Both the position numbers and the translations under genes were made by a program. Below the pieces are notes generated by a model. That model did not search any database, was not told the DNA's origin, and saw nothing but the letters and a program-made list of their open reading frames with translations. DNA of 64,000 nucleotides from Sphaerosporella brunnea (Eukaryota; Ascomycota; Pezizomycetes; Pezizales; Pyronemataceae), in the NCBI GenBank assembly GCA_008704415.1, contig VXIS01000104.1, positions 1 through 64,000 on the forward strand. Direction: 5' to 3'. Of this stretch, positions 33,368 to 45,101 are shown piece by piece (the stretch's first letter is position 1; every line of letters starts with the position of its first letter).

Positions 33368-34978
33368 CACAAGCGAGTGTTCAGTGAGCAGTACAGGTTC
33401 GACGAACACAACTACACGCGTTACGCATTTCCACCACAACCACCATCCGATTATGACACATATTCAATCTATTCAGCGCGAAGAGGCCTAGAAGTCTATT
33501 GAGAACTCCGCCCCCAGGCGGCAATCGCAGTTCTCATGGGAAATTCTGGTTGGGAACACCTGTAGCCGGAGTACTTTACGACCCAACTTCACCACGCTCC
33601 ACCGCCACCACAACGCATTTGAAAACGAAAGGCTCGGTACAGATCGATAGAGAATCATTGAAAATACCATTCCATAGGCTCGGAAGAACAATAAAATGGT
33701 TGCGGAAGGCGGTGGAGCGGAGTGAAAGTGGGCCAAATTGGTTGATTTTGTATCGGAGCTATCGCCCCAAACTTACTAAATATAGTAAGGAATAGCTTAG
33801 TATCCGGTAACATGAGTGCAAGTCCATGAAGAAACCTCATTCACAATGCCGGCCGCAGAATTGCATTCGCACAGCCTGTGACCATTTGTAGAAGAGCGGA
33901 AGTCCCGACCATATCCAGTCTGTCAAGATACTGGCAAACTGCAAACTCTTGCTTCTCTGTAAGCTTTCTATATGCTGTCGGCTTAGAGTCCTGCCCGCTC
34001 TGAAGCGTCAAGATGGAAGATTGAACTCGTGAGCAGCAGCAGCTATATTAGGGTTTTCCTCGCCCCTCTCCACAACAATCTCAATTGCGGCCTAAATCCG
34101 GATCTCAACAGACTCATAGGGCTCGGGCTCTTCTTCTCTCTGAATCGGTACCGTAGAAATCCTGACATTGGGCGGGCGGGAATAAAAGGCGTTCCAGCGG
34201 GAAATACCCTGCCCTAACCTAACCCTTCGCCTTTGACATTGGAATAAGGCGGCCCGCCTTATGTCTGGAATTATACGGTAGCATAATTGGAGGGTGGTGG
34301 TGGTGGAAATGCGTGATTACTATACGACGCTCGAACCTGTACTCGTGCCAACCACCACCTCGGCACGAATATCATATCGCGTTCGGTCTCGGTCTGGCCC
34401 GTATTCAATGTTCCCACACGACTTGCATCGGAGAGGCTAGAGCGGTGCCACTCTAAAATATTTGGCTGCCATAATAGGGCATTAGGCGGAAAGCCGTTGG
34501 TCGATATGCCAGGGAACACGGCGGGGTTGGGGACCAAGCTTTGTTTACTGATATGTACTCTACATAGAGTACAAGTTACTATGCCTGACGTCGACCATAT
34601 AACCTAGTACTTGGTACCGATAGATATGTAGAGTACTCTGCTTATCGATGAGTATATGAGAAGCTAATAGTAGGCCTTAGGTGCCTGTCAAGAATACACA
34701 ACCAGAGATGAGGAGGTGCGGCGGACGTGGCCGGATCTTTATTTATCTCCGTGGCCGTTGCCAACCTGTCAACACCCACATTCGTATCTGGCGGAAGTGC
34801 AAGCGATTGCGCTACGCCCAAACGCGATAAATGCCCGATGCAGTGCAACCAGACCGGCGAATGAAAACGAGCACGAATATACCCAAACGCCCGGTGAAAG
34901 TGAGCACGAGGATTTACACTTCTTCCATTTTACCAGTGATCATGAGTTGGAGAGTCTGTCCGTTTAATTGGCAGTGCT

Positions 34979-35029
34979 GGCGGCGGCGGCGGCGGTGGTG
35001 GTGGTGGTGGTGGTGGTGGTGGTGGTGGT
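34979..35029 (+). repeat. (CGG)n-(TGG)n compound microsatellite
   Basis: About five CGG units run directly into about eleven TGG units, 230 bases upstream of the UNC93-like start codon. Confidence 0.95.
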
Positions 35030-35260
35030 ACATACCCTGCGGTGATGATTGTCGACTTTGTTAAGTAGGCGGCTGGCCGCGGCCGGGAGGTTGGTTGCAC
35101 GCCCAGACGATATATTCGGAGAACGACCACCTCTGGTTTGTGAGCGTGATCTGTTCCTCTCGATACTCCTCTCCCTGCCAAAGAACGACTGAAAGAGAAC
35201 GCCCTTGTACGTCTGCGCGCCCTTTTGAACGATAGCACCCCACCCCACAACAGCATCACG

Positions 35261-37128
35261 ATGGCCGGCGCAGAAGCTTCTGCGGTGGTGGATGATGGCG
35301 AAGTTATACAGCGAGGGAAGGGATACAAGATCGGGCCTGTCACGATCCCCCCGTGGCGCTCTCCGATCTCGCAGGGTCTGTCATTCCAATATCAAAGACC
35401 AACGTTCTGGATCTGAAGACACGACACTAAACGCTGTGTGTGTGTGTGTGTGTGTTTGCAGTCGTCTTGTTGGGATTTGTCTGTTTTTTATGTCCTGGTA
35501 TGTTGTTTCCGTAGCCATCACAACCAGCCATCGGAATCTGACAAACGGGCTCAGGAATGTACAACGCCTTGAGCGGGTATGTCGTCTCTGCTATGTCCCT
35601 TGAGCGCAGTGTTTCTGAGAATCCTCAGCATGGGAGGAGCAGGCCAGCTCGATTCCCACATCAGCGCAAAGGCCAACACCGCCTTGTACGCGACCTTCAG
35701 TGTCTTTGGATTCGCCGCCGGTACCTTCCTGAACTACCTCGGCGCAAAAGCCACGCTTGGGATCGGAGGGTTTGGCTATTCAGTGTTGTCGGCGTCGTAC
35801 CTGTGCTACAACCACACCCACAACCAAGGCTTCGTTATTTTTGCTGGTGCGCTGGTGGGCATGTGCGCTGCCTTCCTGTGGTGCGCGCAAGGCACGGTCA
35901 TGATGTCGTATCCCACCGAAGACGAAAAGGGGCGGTATATCGGGCTGTTTTGGGGTATCTTCAACTTAGGCGCTGTTATCGGATCTTGCAGTATGTTGGA
36001 GCCAGCGTTCCCCCCCCCCCACTATCACTCGCCTTGCTAAACTTTTTCCGCAGTCCCAATCGGGAATAACTGGCACTCGACGGAAAACAAGCCCGTCAAC
36101 GACGGCACCTACATCGGATTCCTCGTGTTGATGGTCACAGGCGGTATCTTAGCCTGGTTCCTCGTCCCGCCGCAAAAGATCATCCGCAAAGACGGCACTC
36201 GGGTGCAGCGAGTTCAACACCCCTCGATCCTTTCCGAGTTCAAGGGTCTGTACGAGACCGTCCTGTCCGATCCTTACATTCTCCTCTTGTTCCCGTTCTT
36301 CTGGGCAAGCAATTGGTTCTACACCTACCAGCAGAACGCGTACAACCTGTACATGTTCAACACGCGCACCCGCTCGTTCACGGGACTGTGGTACTGGCTG
36401 GCGCAGATCGTGGCTTCCATACTGTTCGGCTTGTTCCTGGACAACAAGAAGCTGTCTCGACGCAACCGAGCACTCGCCGGATGGATTGTGCTTTTCCTGA
36501 TTGTAAACTCGATCGTAGGTCCCCTCCCCCCCCCCCCCCCCCATATCCAATAATCATAGGACTGACGCTCCCGGATTTCCCAGTGGGGCGGAGGCCTGAA
36601 GCCGGAACTCCACATGTCGCGGCCTCCCAGCGAGGCCGTCGCCGCAACCTACTACCGCTCGATGGACGTGTACGACCGCGACTTCACGTGGTACTGTCTC
36701 CTGTACGTATTCTACGGGATGCTGGACGCAACCTGGCAGACGTACGCCTACTGGCTGATGGGAGCGCTTTCCAATGACCCGCGAAAACTCGCCTACTTCG
36801 CCGGCTACTACAAGGTAACCATATCTCCCCTCCCCTCCCCTTCCCCGAAAGACACCAACGCATTTAGGGTATCCAATCCGCCGGGGCCGCAGTCGTCTGG
36901 GGCCTCGACTCCGGCGGCGCCTCGTACCGCGTGCTCTTTGGCACCTCGTGGGGCCTTTGCGCCGCCGGCATGCTGTTCGCGCTGCCCGTCGTGTGGATGC
37001 GTGTGCACGACACCGAGATCACGGCGGAGGACTTTGTGGCGGAGAAGATGGAGCCAGAAACTACTGGTGCCCTGGCCCCAGCGGGCGAGAAGGCCGGGGC
37101 CATTGCTGCCGACCAGCCGGGAAAATAG
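35261..37128 (+). CDS. UNC93-like MFS membrane protein (DUF895 type)
   Basis: Seven exons: 35261-35375, 35462-35497, 35555-35576, 35629-35990, 36054-36514, 36584-36814 and 36868-37128, giving 495 residues. Exons 2 and 3 are only 36 and 22 bases. The joined sequence VVLLGFVCFLCPG-MYNALSG-MGGAG matches the first helix of fungal UNC93-like proteins. Later segments ANTALYATFSVFGFAAGTF, IGLFWGIFNLGAVIGSC, FWASNWFYTYQQNAYNLYMF and WQTYAYWLMGALSND give the expected 10-12 helices. The C-terminal 50 residues are acidic and cytosolic. The fungal branch is an orphan MFS family, possibly a regulatory subunit or ion carrier; the substrate is unknown. Intron 1 carries a GT microsatellite and introns 4 and 5 long C-runs (10 and about 17 bases). 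The ATG at 35261 (ATCACG ATG GCC) opens a hydrophilic 30-residue leader. Confidence 0.92.
35435..35455 (+). repeat. (GT)n microsatellite inside intron 1 of the UNC93-like gene
   Basis: About ten GT units between the CACTAAAC branch region and the TTTGCAG acceptor; it stands where the polypyrimidine tract should be. Confidence 0.95.
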
Positions 37129-37523
37129 GTGGCCGGAGATGGATGGGATCATGCGACACCAGCCGGCCAGGCTATATTGACGATTAGTTAAATTTTTCGT
37201 TCGAAACAGTGTTTCCATCTCGAGCAAAGTGCTTAGATGCCCGTCTTAGATCAGTAGGCCTCGATAGGAAAAATCCGAGTGAAACCCGATGAAGCTCAGC
37301 CACTAGAGTAAGATAGACCTATTGGCTGACAAAAGCCAAGTTCACATCTTAGATCAAGCCCTATGTTACAAAGTCTCTCCATGGCAGATCACCAAAAAAA
37401 AACATCACGCCCGAATAGCTAGTGCTGATCACACCAGTTCGAACGTCAATCCTCGGCAGGCCACGATCGTTTCTGCCGGGTTGATGTAAGGGTAGATACC
37501 CTTGCCGCAACATGTCACAATTG
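37129..37523. other. Convergent 3' region
   Basis: No gene seen between the UNC93-like gene and the four-helix membrane protein; probably their 3' untranslated regions. Confidence 0.6.
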
Positions 37524-38203
37524 CTACACCTCCCTCAACCCGACCCCCGAATCCGCCGTCTCCGCCGTCCCCACCCTCTCCTCCATCTGCGCCCCCTCCA
37601 CCTCTTTCCCTTTTGCCCCCCTCCCCCTGCGCCTCCCCGCAAACACAACCCACGCGGCCCACGCGACCACACCCGCATAGACCGCCACCAGCAGCACACT
37701 AACCGCCAGCACAGCCTGCGCCTGTCGACAGCTCGAATAATTGGCGCGATGAAACACGTGCTCACAGCTGTGTTTCAAAAACCAAGGAACAGAGCCCTGC
37801 GTCCCGACCTGGAACACCGCAATCACAGCGAGCCATACCCCGGCCAGCACCAGCGTTGCTGCGGCGGCGAGGAGCGGTGGGTACAGGGCGAGAATGTGAA
37901 GGATTGCTTGCAGCACTAGGAGGAGGAAGGTGCTGAGCGTTAGGTAGAGCGTTGTTGTTGTTGCTCTGCAAGTGGGATGTATGTAAGCGGGAGGAATTTG
38001 GGGGGGAGCTTAAGGGAGGGAAAGTACCGTGCAGTCCACACCACCGGAATTGGGGACGCTGACATTTCGAGCCCGGAGGCGAGACCATCTTCCAACAGCG
38101 CGGAGCGGTATGTATTCGGATTTGCGTAGCCGACCAGGCCGAAGAGGGTAGTGAGGCAGAGGAACTCGAGAATTAGAAATGTTGTTAGTATGCTGAGCTG
38201 CAT
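37524..38203 (-). CDS. Small four-helix membrane protein
   Basis: Two exons: 38203-38028 and 37965-37524, giving 205 residues. The first in-frame ATG is at 38203 (MQLSILTTFLILEFLCLTT). Four hydrophobic segments follow: about residues 3-25, 60-83, 86-110 and 130-152 (AVLAVSVLLVAVYAGVVAWA). A Cys pair (SCEHVF..YSSC) lies in the loop between the third and fourth helices. The cytosolic tail is basic (RRRGRGAKGK), then acidic. The intron (62 bases, GTACTT..TTGCAG) joins codons to give WTARATTTTLYLTLSTFLLL. The topology resembles MARVEL-type or other small fungal tetraspan proteins, but I see no diagnostic motif, so the family is open. Confidence 0.75.
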
Positions 38204-38866
38204 GAGTGATTGATCCCCGTCAAAAAACAAAAACAAGAGAGAGAGTGTGTGTAAGATTGTGGCGAAAAAAAAAAAACAGTGAGGATGAGGCCTTGTTTAT
38301 GGAGGATTTTTCCCCGCGTGTTGAGTTCGGGCTATATCCTGCAGAACTATGTTTAGGAGCGGTAGGGCGTGTGGTGCCAGAATCACCAGATGGATGGTGG
38401 CGCTCTTGCGTGCCGTGATGATCCAATAAGCGCCTGCGCTTGGCCTCGCGTCAGATTCCATGGCCAAAGCTATCCGCCTGGGCGGCTGCCAGGGGGATAA
38501 TTGCGCCCATATGTATGGTTGGGGACACCTAAACCCGGAGGGATACCCTGAGTTTGGACGAATTTACCACGCCCACAAAAGTCACCCCCCAAAAAGAACG
38601 CTGCAATTCGACAGTCTCCTTTTTTCGAAACTCCTCCTGTCCTGACAGTGAAGATCAATTACCGGCTTCCGGGGGAATAATGTCGCTAAGTGGTCAAAAT
38701 GGGAAGATTCACACTCGACCGTATGTATTGCTGACGGAGGCTCATTTGGAATTTTGGATAATCATCAAATTTTATTCACGGTATGGCATGGCATTCATTA
38801 TAAAAAGGGAACCAGAAAACTCCCCATATTGACGCAACACAAAAAAAATCAAAGGAAACCCTTTCG
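38204..38866. other. Intergenic
   Basis: Upstream of the four-helix protein and downstream of the sugar transporter (both minus strand). No gene recognised; short A-run at 38264-38277. Confidence 0.6.
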
Positions 38867-41117
38867 TCACACCCGTTGGTCGGGGATCGGCTCCTTCTCC
38901 TCCTTGAAAGTCATCTCATGGTACTCGACGTCGGCGACTCCAGGCAACCGCGGCTTCTCGACGTCCTGCCGGAGAATATGCCGCCGAATAAAATACGGGA
39001 TCTGGCTCAGGCCATATCTGGCATGAACGCGTGTCGGCACACTAAACACCTGATCCAGCTCCTCAAGTGTTTTACCTGCATGTCTATCAGCGCCTGGCTC
39101 AAACGAGAAGAATAACACCCATGAGATCTATCTCACCTTTCGTTTCTGGCATGATCAACAACGCGGCAAAGAAGCCAAATATGTTCCATGCCGCGTACCA
39201 CCCAAACGCTCCCTGTGTTGTAAACGCCTTTTCCAACGCGAACCATGTGATGGCGAGAATAAAGTTGAATCCCCAGGTCGTTGCGGTGGCGAGACTCATG
39301 CCGATGTCACGGATGTAGAGTGGATATGCCTCCGCGGAATAGGTAAACGGAACTGGACCTTCTCCTGGAGAATACACCATGGCGAAAAGGTAGATTCCAA
39401 GGGCCACGCAGGCAATCCTCGCGGTGGATGTTTCAGGTATCCAGAAGGAAAAGCCAGTAAATAGTAATGCCGCCGACATCAAAGGGAACGTCACAAGCCT
39501 ACCTCGATCATCAGTAATTGGGATAAACAAGCAATCCAGGGAAAATTGCGACTCACAAAAGGTTTCGGCGACCAAATGTGTCAATGGTGTAAACAGCTGG
39601 CAGTGCAAAGAGCCAGTTGATAACACCGAAGCCCAACGACGCCAGAAGCGCATCACGTTGGGTAAAGCCCGCATCGAGGAAAATGCTAGACGAGTAATAG
39701 GCGATGACGTTAACTGAGATAGGTCAGTGGTGTTTCTGATACCCATTTCAGGCACACATGGAAGGACATACTGCCGCAGAACTGCTGCATAAACATGACA
39801 AGCTCAGAGGCCTGCATAGCACGGCGGTTGCGGCCCACGGTGAACATCTCCTTAAGCTTAGTCAATCCAGTGGACATCTGGCCCTCTGCATCGAGAAGGG
39901 TCTTCATGTAAAAGAGGTCACGAGCTGCCTGAACCCTAGACCAACGAAGGCGAGCAAGAGAATTGAAGGCTCTCCTGTGGCGGCCCTTCGACAATTCAAA
40001 GCGCGGCGACTCAGGCTGTGACGGCCAAGTTAGCCACTAGGATCATGTTAAAGGTTGGGAATGCTGAACATACGCAGAAGTACACCTGTGCACAGACTAA
40101 TATGGGTGGCACCATCGCCGAAGCAAGCATCATTCGCCAATTGAGATCCGGCACGGCCTCGGTCTTGACATTCATGAACGCAACATCACAGACGTATCCT
40201 ATCATGATGCCGAAAGCTGTCCACATTTGCCACATCATGACAAGCGCGCCACGGATCTTCCAGCTGTCAGTCAGGCCCCTTTTTTAAAAAAAAAAAATTA
40301 AAAAATGTAGAACTTACTGCTGGAGGAGAACATTCTGCCGCATACACAGGAACGGTACTTGATTTCGGTCCAATACCCAAGCCGAGGAAAAACCGTGCAA
40401 TGAAAAGATGCCACCAACTGCCCGTGAAGGCCTGCCATAGGCAAGCTACAAAGGATATAAAGCATGTAATGAAGATTGTGTGACGACGACCAAACGCTTT
40501 ATTCAATGGATGCGTAAGCCTAGAACTCGGTTAGTAACAAACTTGAATGAGAAGGCAGACTTCCAACATACCAGCATCCAATAGTGAAACAGCATAGGTA
40601 TGGTGCGGCGTTAACAAGGCCCTTGATCCAAGGCCGGTCTTCGATGCCAAACTGAGAGAAAAAGTACAAATTCGCTAAAAACGAACACACACATCGTTAA
40701 TAATAACTTCTACAGGAAGGCTTGTAAACTCGCACCTCCATTGATAACGGACTCGTCCATTCCCTGAACTGCGGCAGCTATCGAACACATGACAACCATG
40801 TGGTATAGAGACATAGGATGGCTCCATCGGTGGGTAACTTCTCGTCTCAAGATATCCCTCTCCTCGTCCGTGAGTAAAGGTAGGGTCTCATACGCATCGC
40901 GGTCCTGTGCCAACATTGCACCCTTCCGGAAGTCGTCTTCGAACTCGGCCATGTCATGGTCCCTTGCGTACCGGGCGCCCATTTCCTGTAACTCCTCCCG
41001 GCTATAGCCGGCCAGAGGATGTGCGAGTCTGGCATTGATTTCGGATATCTCTTCCTCTTTCAGGGTGGGGGCAGGAGAAGAGGCCCTCTTATCGGCGTGT
41101 GGTATTGTGCCCGACAT
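38867..41117 (-). CDS. MFS sugar transporter (hexose/disaccharide permease type)
   Basis: Eight exons: 41117-40736, 40674-40572, 40519-40318, 40256-40074, 40015-39772, 39713-39557, 39498-39137 and 39075-38867, giving about 613 residues. Family signatures are in order: GMDESVINGA at the first helix, HPLNKAFGRRHTIF after helix 2, CSPPAIRGALVMMWQMW, the central PESPRFELSKG, FTGFSFWIPET, SAEAYPLYIRD and the terminal PETKGKTLEELDQVF. These are those of the fungal sugar porter family (PF00083), closest in feel to lactose/maltose/quinate-type permeases. A hydrophilic N-terminus of about 100 residues with LARLAHPLAGYS-like charged sequence precedes helix 1. It should be a plasma-membrane proton:sugar symporter; the substrate is not predictable. 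The ATG at 41117 is the first in-frame Met, and all seven introns are 52-61 bases. Confidence 0.93.
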
Positions 41118-43188
41118 TTTGGGGAGGACTGGTGGTGGTGTTGAGGATACTGTGCACGAGTTTGAGAGTGCGGATTGCTGTTTAAATATCTCCGAAACGT
41201 CGACCTCCGGGACCAACCCCGGGGACCCGCAAAGTCATGGAGGCTATGTACGGCTACGACTTTGCCAGGGTCAGTTTTCTGCGTCATGAACCAGGCAGAC
41301 CCGTCGGCTCAGGAAGTTTGTGCAACTTTGAACCAACGTGCTTAAAGGAACAATGGATCTTGTGCCAATCTTTTCTCATAACAAGCTACCCACAGTCCTA
41401 TGGTGATTTCGAAACCCCACAAGCCTGGGTAGGAATATGCTTGATATGAAATCTCCACGCAGAAGCTGAGCACATGCTCTTGACGTAACCTGGCCACAGG
41501 CCGAGGGCGAGATGTATCAATCTAAGTTACGCTTACCGGGTGACGGTCACCGGATTGAACAGCTCGCACTTCCAAAGGCTTGAATTTTTTTTTTTGGCGT
41601 TGAGCTTGGTTGATGTTGGTCTCGATCCAGGAATCTGCAAATGACGTCGACGTGCAGCTGACGCTCGTGGCGGCTCAGTGCACGCTGACCCCCGTGTTTT
41701 GTCAACCCCTCGTGCCGTCAAACGGCACGGATTATCCAGACGCCGATCCTGGAGGGGGACGGATCGGCAACACGAATGGTCGGATTCAGCCCGCGGCAGA
41801 GTCTCCGCCGGAACGATTGCCATTCCTAGCAGATCTACACCATGCAGGAAGAGACAAGAGGTGGTGATCGGCCAGCCAAGCTGCCTTAGACTTCGGCCGG
41901 ATAAATTTTATGTCGGATAAAAGGTAGCACCATGGTGAAACGCACCGGCCATATGGTGGTGGGTCGGAGCCCAATCCCCGCAAGTTGCGGGGCGCGGGGA
42001 GAATGCGGGGCAAGGTTTCTCCGGATGTCCGGATCCCGAACCTCTATTCCCTCAACAGGGTTAAAAATGACGCTACAATTCGAGAGCCCGGACGCTTTCC
42101 AGACCCCCGCATTTCCATACAGGCGCGAGACCCCGCAAAACTAAACGCCAACGACTCCTTTCTTTAGCGATTCAAACCCTCATCTGAGCTCGACGGCCTT
42201 CTGCAGGTCGTTTATCGACCTCCGCAAACGTATCAAATGTTAGCCGCTGTTGTCTTCCGTTCATTAATCCACATTGCCAAGCTCTGAACAGAGTGGGGTC
42301 TTGTGCTGTTTTGACGTAACAGCAGCCGATCTCTGCCATCTCTCACCGCTTATCACTCATGTCGATCCATAGTAGTCTGAGTAAGCCTGGATGCCGCTAT
42401 TTTTTCCTAGCAATACCTTTCGTGCATTGTGTGACTATTATTAAGGCGCATGCACTCGTACTTACTTTTGTGTTACTTAGTCCCATAAGTTCTGACCAGT
42501 ACGGAAGCGTAGATGTAAACATGAATTGCCGCTCAAGGTGAGAGTGAGAGATGATGAGTTAGAAACCGTTGCGAGACGAAGTGCCCACTGGCGTTCTTCT
42601 CGTAAACTAGCTGCATTTTTGTGGAAGATATATAAGAAACCCCAGATGCATTGGATGAGGAGCCGGAGACTAGTATTAATCAAAAACGAAACTTTCCAAA
42701 TGCACATAAACCTGTCCACTCGCATGAAGTTGAGGCGACAACGATTTTGTGGAAGCCAGTCCTCTAACAATCCATCGTGGGATGTGCCGTTGAGCGCAAT
42801 GAGTACCACTACTGGCGCAGATAAACTCGTAGACTCCGAAACACATCGGAGCGTTCTGGAAGCCTGTTTTTTCGCACATGGTGCGAATCGAGTGATGTGC
42901 AGTGCAGGACTGGTTAACCCCCTTTTAGAGAGCCATCTGGATAGACGTGCAGACTTTCAACATTCGACGACCTCAGCAACCCACTAAAAATCCCAAAGCT
43001 GTAGAGGTTGGCAACATCGTTCACTCACGGCTTCCCCAACGACATTTCGACGTTTCGCTGGCGCGGCTACCCTTCAACTACCTCAACCCACCGAAAACCC
43101 GCTCCTAACACGGTGTACTCGCTTTCGCTATCGTGCGTTCCTGCTAGCAACCTCACTGCCTCAGCTAAATCCCTCCCCAGTAGTCGAC
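41118..43188. other. Divergent region between sugar transporter and an unknown gene
   Basis: About 2 kb without a supported gene. A T-run at 41586-41596 and a shifting open frame pattern are present. Frames at 42359-42987 have no motif. Presumably promoters plus neutral sequence. Confidence 0.55.
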
Positions 43189-44182
43189 ATGCCCGCGGAC
43201 AGACGGAAGAACATCTCGCAGACGCCAAATGCCAGAATAAAGCGGAACCGCCCACGCGAATCGCTTGTGGTAAGCCCCTCCTCCCAGTCTATTGCTCTCA
43301 AGCCACTTTGTAACCTCCTTCGCCAACGATGATCAGTACAAGAAGAGCGCCCTCCGAAGCAAGTTCGCCAATCGCTTCACCCGGTGGCTAAAAACCCACT
43401 TCGATGCTACTGAGGAGGAACGTGCCGCCAAGAAGGCGGCCATCGAGAACCTGTACAACCTTGAGCTGGAGAAGTTAGTCGCCTGGAGTGCCGAAAACCA
43501 ACAAGAAGCAGAGCCTGATCCGGATCCGGAAGAGACGTTTCGTGTGAATGGATGGTCTGGTGTGCTGGCTCCACCTCCGCCAAGAGATGAGAACGGTCGC
43601 TTTCTAGCAATGAACGGACAATTCACCAAGGAAGCAAGGATGGCTAGGTGGGCTGCTCAGGCAGCTCTCGGAGAGGAACAAGACTCGGGACGTGAAGAAC
43701 CGGAGGCCCAAGAAGCTCATACTGCACTGCTCGATTCCTCGGGCGCCTCCAATGCTGCACTGGACATCGAGAGGCCTCCTGCCGTCAACGTCGGGAAGGC
43801 CATGATGGTAGATGCCTCCACAAGCACGGAAGATCTGCCTGTTTGCTGTGAGGGTTGTTGGAGCTCAATTTCTGGGACGCGGGAAGTGGTGATTGAGATT
43901 GAGAGCTCGCCGGAGCCGGAATCCCAGTCAGAGACCCAAGAATCAAGCCTATCTGATCCTCCTGGTGCTCTCGGCTTGAAATTATATGCCCCTTCCAGAA
44001 GCAAAAACATTGTTCGGCGGTTCATGCACTATGCAAGATTCATGGAGGACAGCGGCGGACAAAATTTCCAAGGCGTTGTCCCTGCAATTCAACAGAAACA
44101 TCACGGAACAATGGACAACCGAGAGGCCCAGGAAGTCGAGGAGGATGACTGGCTGCTGGAGGTTCTTGAAAGTGATGACTAA
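43189..44182 (+). CDS. Unrecognised acidic protein of 308 residues
   Basis: Two exons: 43189-43269 and 43337-44182. It starts MPADRRKNISQTPNARIKRN, a basic leader that could be a nuclear signal. It runs through the 67-base intron (CTTGTG|GTAAGC..GATCAG|TACAAG) into KSALRSKFANRFTRWLKTHF and a Lys/Glu-rich helical stretch. The rest is acidic and Ser-rich (EIESSPEPESQSETQES), with a CCEGC motif near residue 212, and ends EEDDWLLEVLESDD. No known domain or membrane segment. The intron is inferred from the in-frame join; an alternative upstream exon cannot be excluded. Nuclear localisation is only a guess from the basic N-terminus. Confidence 0.65.
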
Positions 44183-45101
44183 GCCAAATAGAGGCCCCCA
44201 CAACAACTACAATGAGGGTTAGCAGCTGCTGGCTATTTAGGGGTGGTGGGACACTTGAGGAATTTTTAGCATTTGCTTGTCACTGCTACACCTTTTTCTG
44301 GATTTAGTCGTCTTGTGCCAGAAGATGAGGGCGTGCAATACAACACAGATCGGAACAGCTGAAGAAAGGAAGCTGGATTTTTTTTTTTTGTAGCAAACCC
44401 TACGTGAATTGGAATAATTGGAATGTTAATTGCTATTCAAATGGTCGAGTCGATCCAACGTGAGATACGTGTGTCCACTGTTGGTGAATTGGTATCAGGT
44501 GTGCTGGACGGGGATGGCAATGGAAGATGGAAGGAAGAAAAGGAAGTGTGTGCATCACAACTTGTTTAGCTTCCGGCTAGCTTTAGCCTGCCTCTTCGAG
44601 CGCCAGTCAAAGCCCTCCGACAAACAGGGATATTCCTTTATCAGATTCCACGTAAAAGGCCAAAGAACATAGACGCCCCATTGCAGTTGTTTCAGCGGCC
44701 GTCTAAGCACCATGTATTTGCCACATCCTAGGCAGAGCAGATCATGGTAGAGCACTCGGCTGACCCCAACAAGCGTTCGCAGTTGAGGTGTCCGAAAACA
44801 ATTGCATATCGTTTTAAAAACACTATCAGGCAGAGCTTCCTGTTAAGGATCTCGCTGTACTATACGACCGATAAACCTCGCGCCGAGCCTTAAGCTTCTG
44901 GATAGGCCCTGGCCGTTTCCAGCAACCGGTTCACGAGACACACTTGTGCAACCTGCTCGGTATAAAGAGCTCTACCTAGATCTCCAGAGCGCACAAGAGC
45001 CACCACCTGCGCCCGTCCAAGCTGTTGGGGAAAAAAATCAGTATATATACCAGCTCCTCATGAAGCCGCAATTTCCCACCTTTATAAATCCGGATGTCAC
45101 T
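44183..45101. other. Intergenic
   Basis: No gene seen. It has a T-run at 44378-44390 and ends in the leader and TATA box of the methyltransferase gene. Confidence 0.6.
45039..45048 (+). promoter_or_regulatory. TATA-like box before the methyltransferase
   Basis: GTATATATAC lies about 60 bases before the ATG at 45102. Transcription starting 30 or so bases downstream would exclude the earlier ATG at 45060, which helps choose the start. Confidence 0.45.

Larger units (their letters stand above)
32916..35260. other. Gene-poor divergent region with a transposon scrap
   Basis: About 2.3 kb between the AKAP7-like gene and the UNC93-like gene. It holds the RNase H fragment listed separately, a short telomere-like CCCTAACCTAACCC at 34212-34225, a small hairpin at 34555-34572 and a CGG/TGG tract near 34979-35029. 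No intact gene seen. Confidence 0.6.

Noticed and set aside
41560..41660. Possible tRNA (GGTCTCGATCC resembles a B box)
   Set aside because: I could not build an acceptor stem or A box around it. I recognised no tRNA or rRNA gene anywhere in the window by eye, and a covariance-model scan would be needed to be sure.
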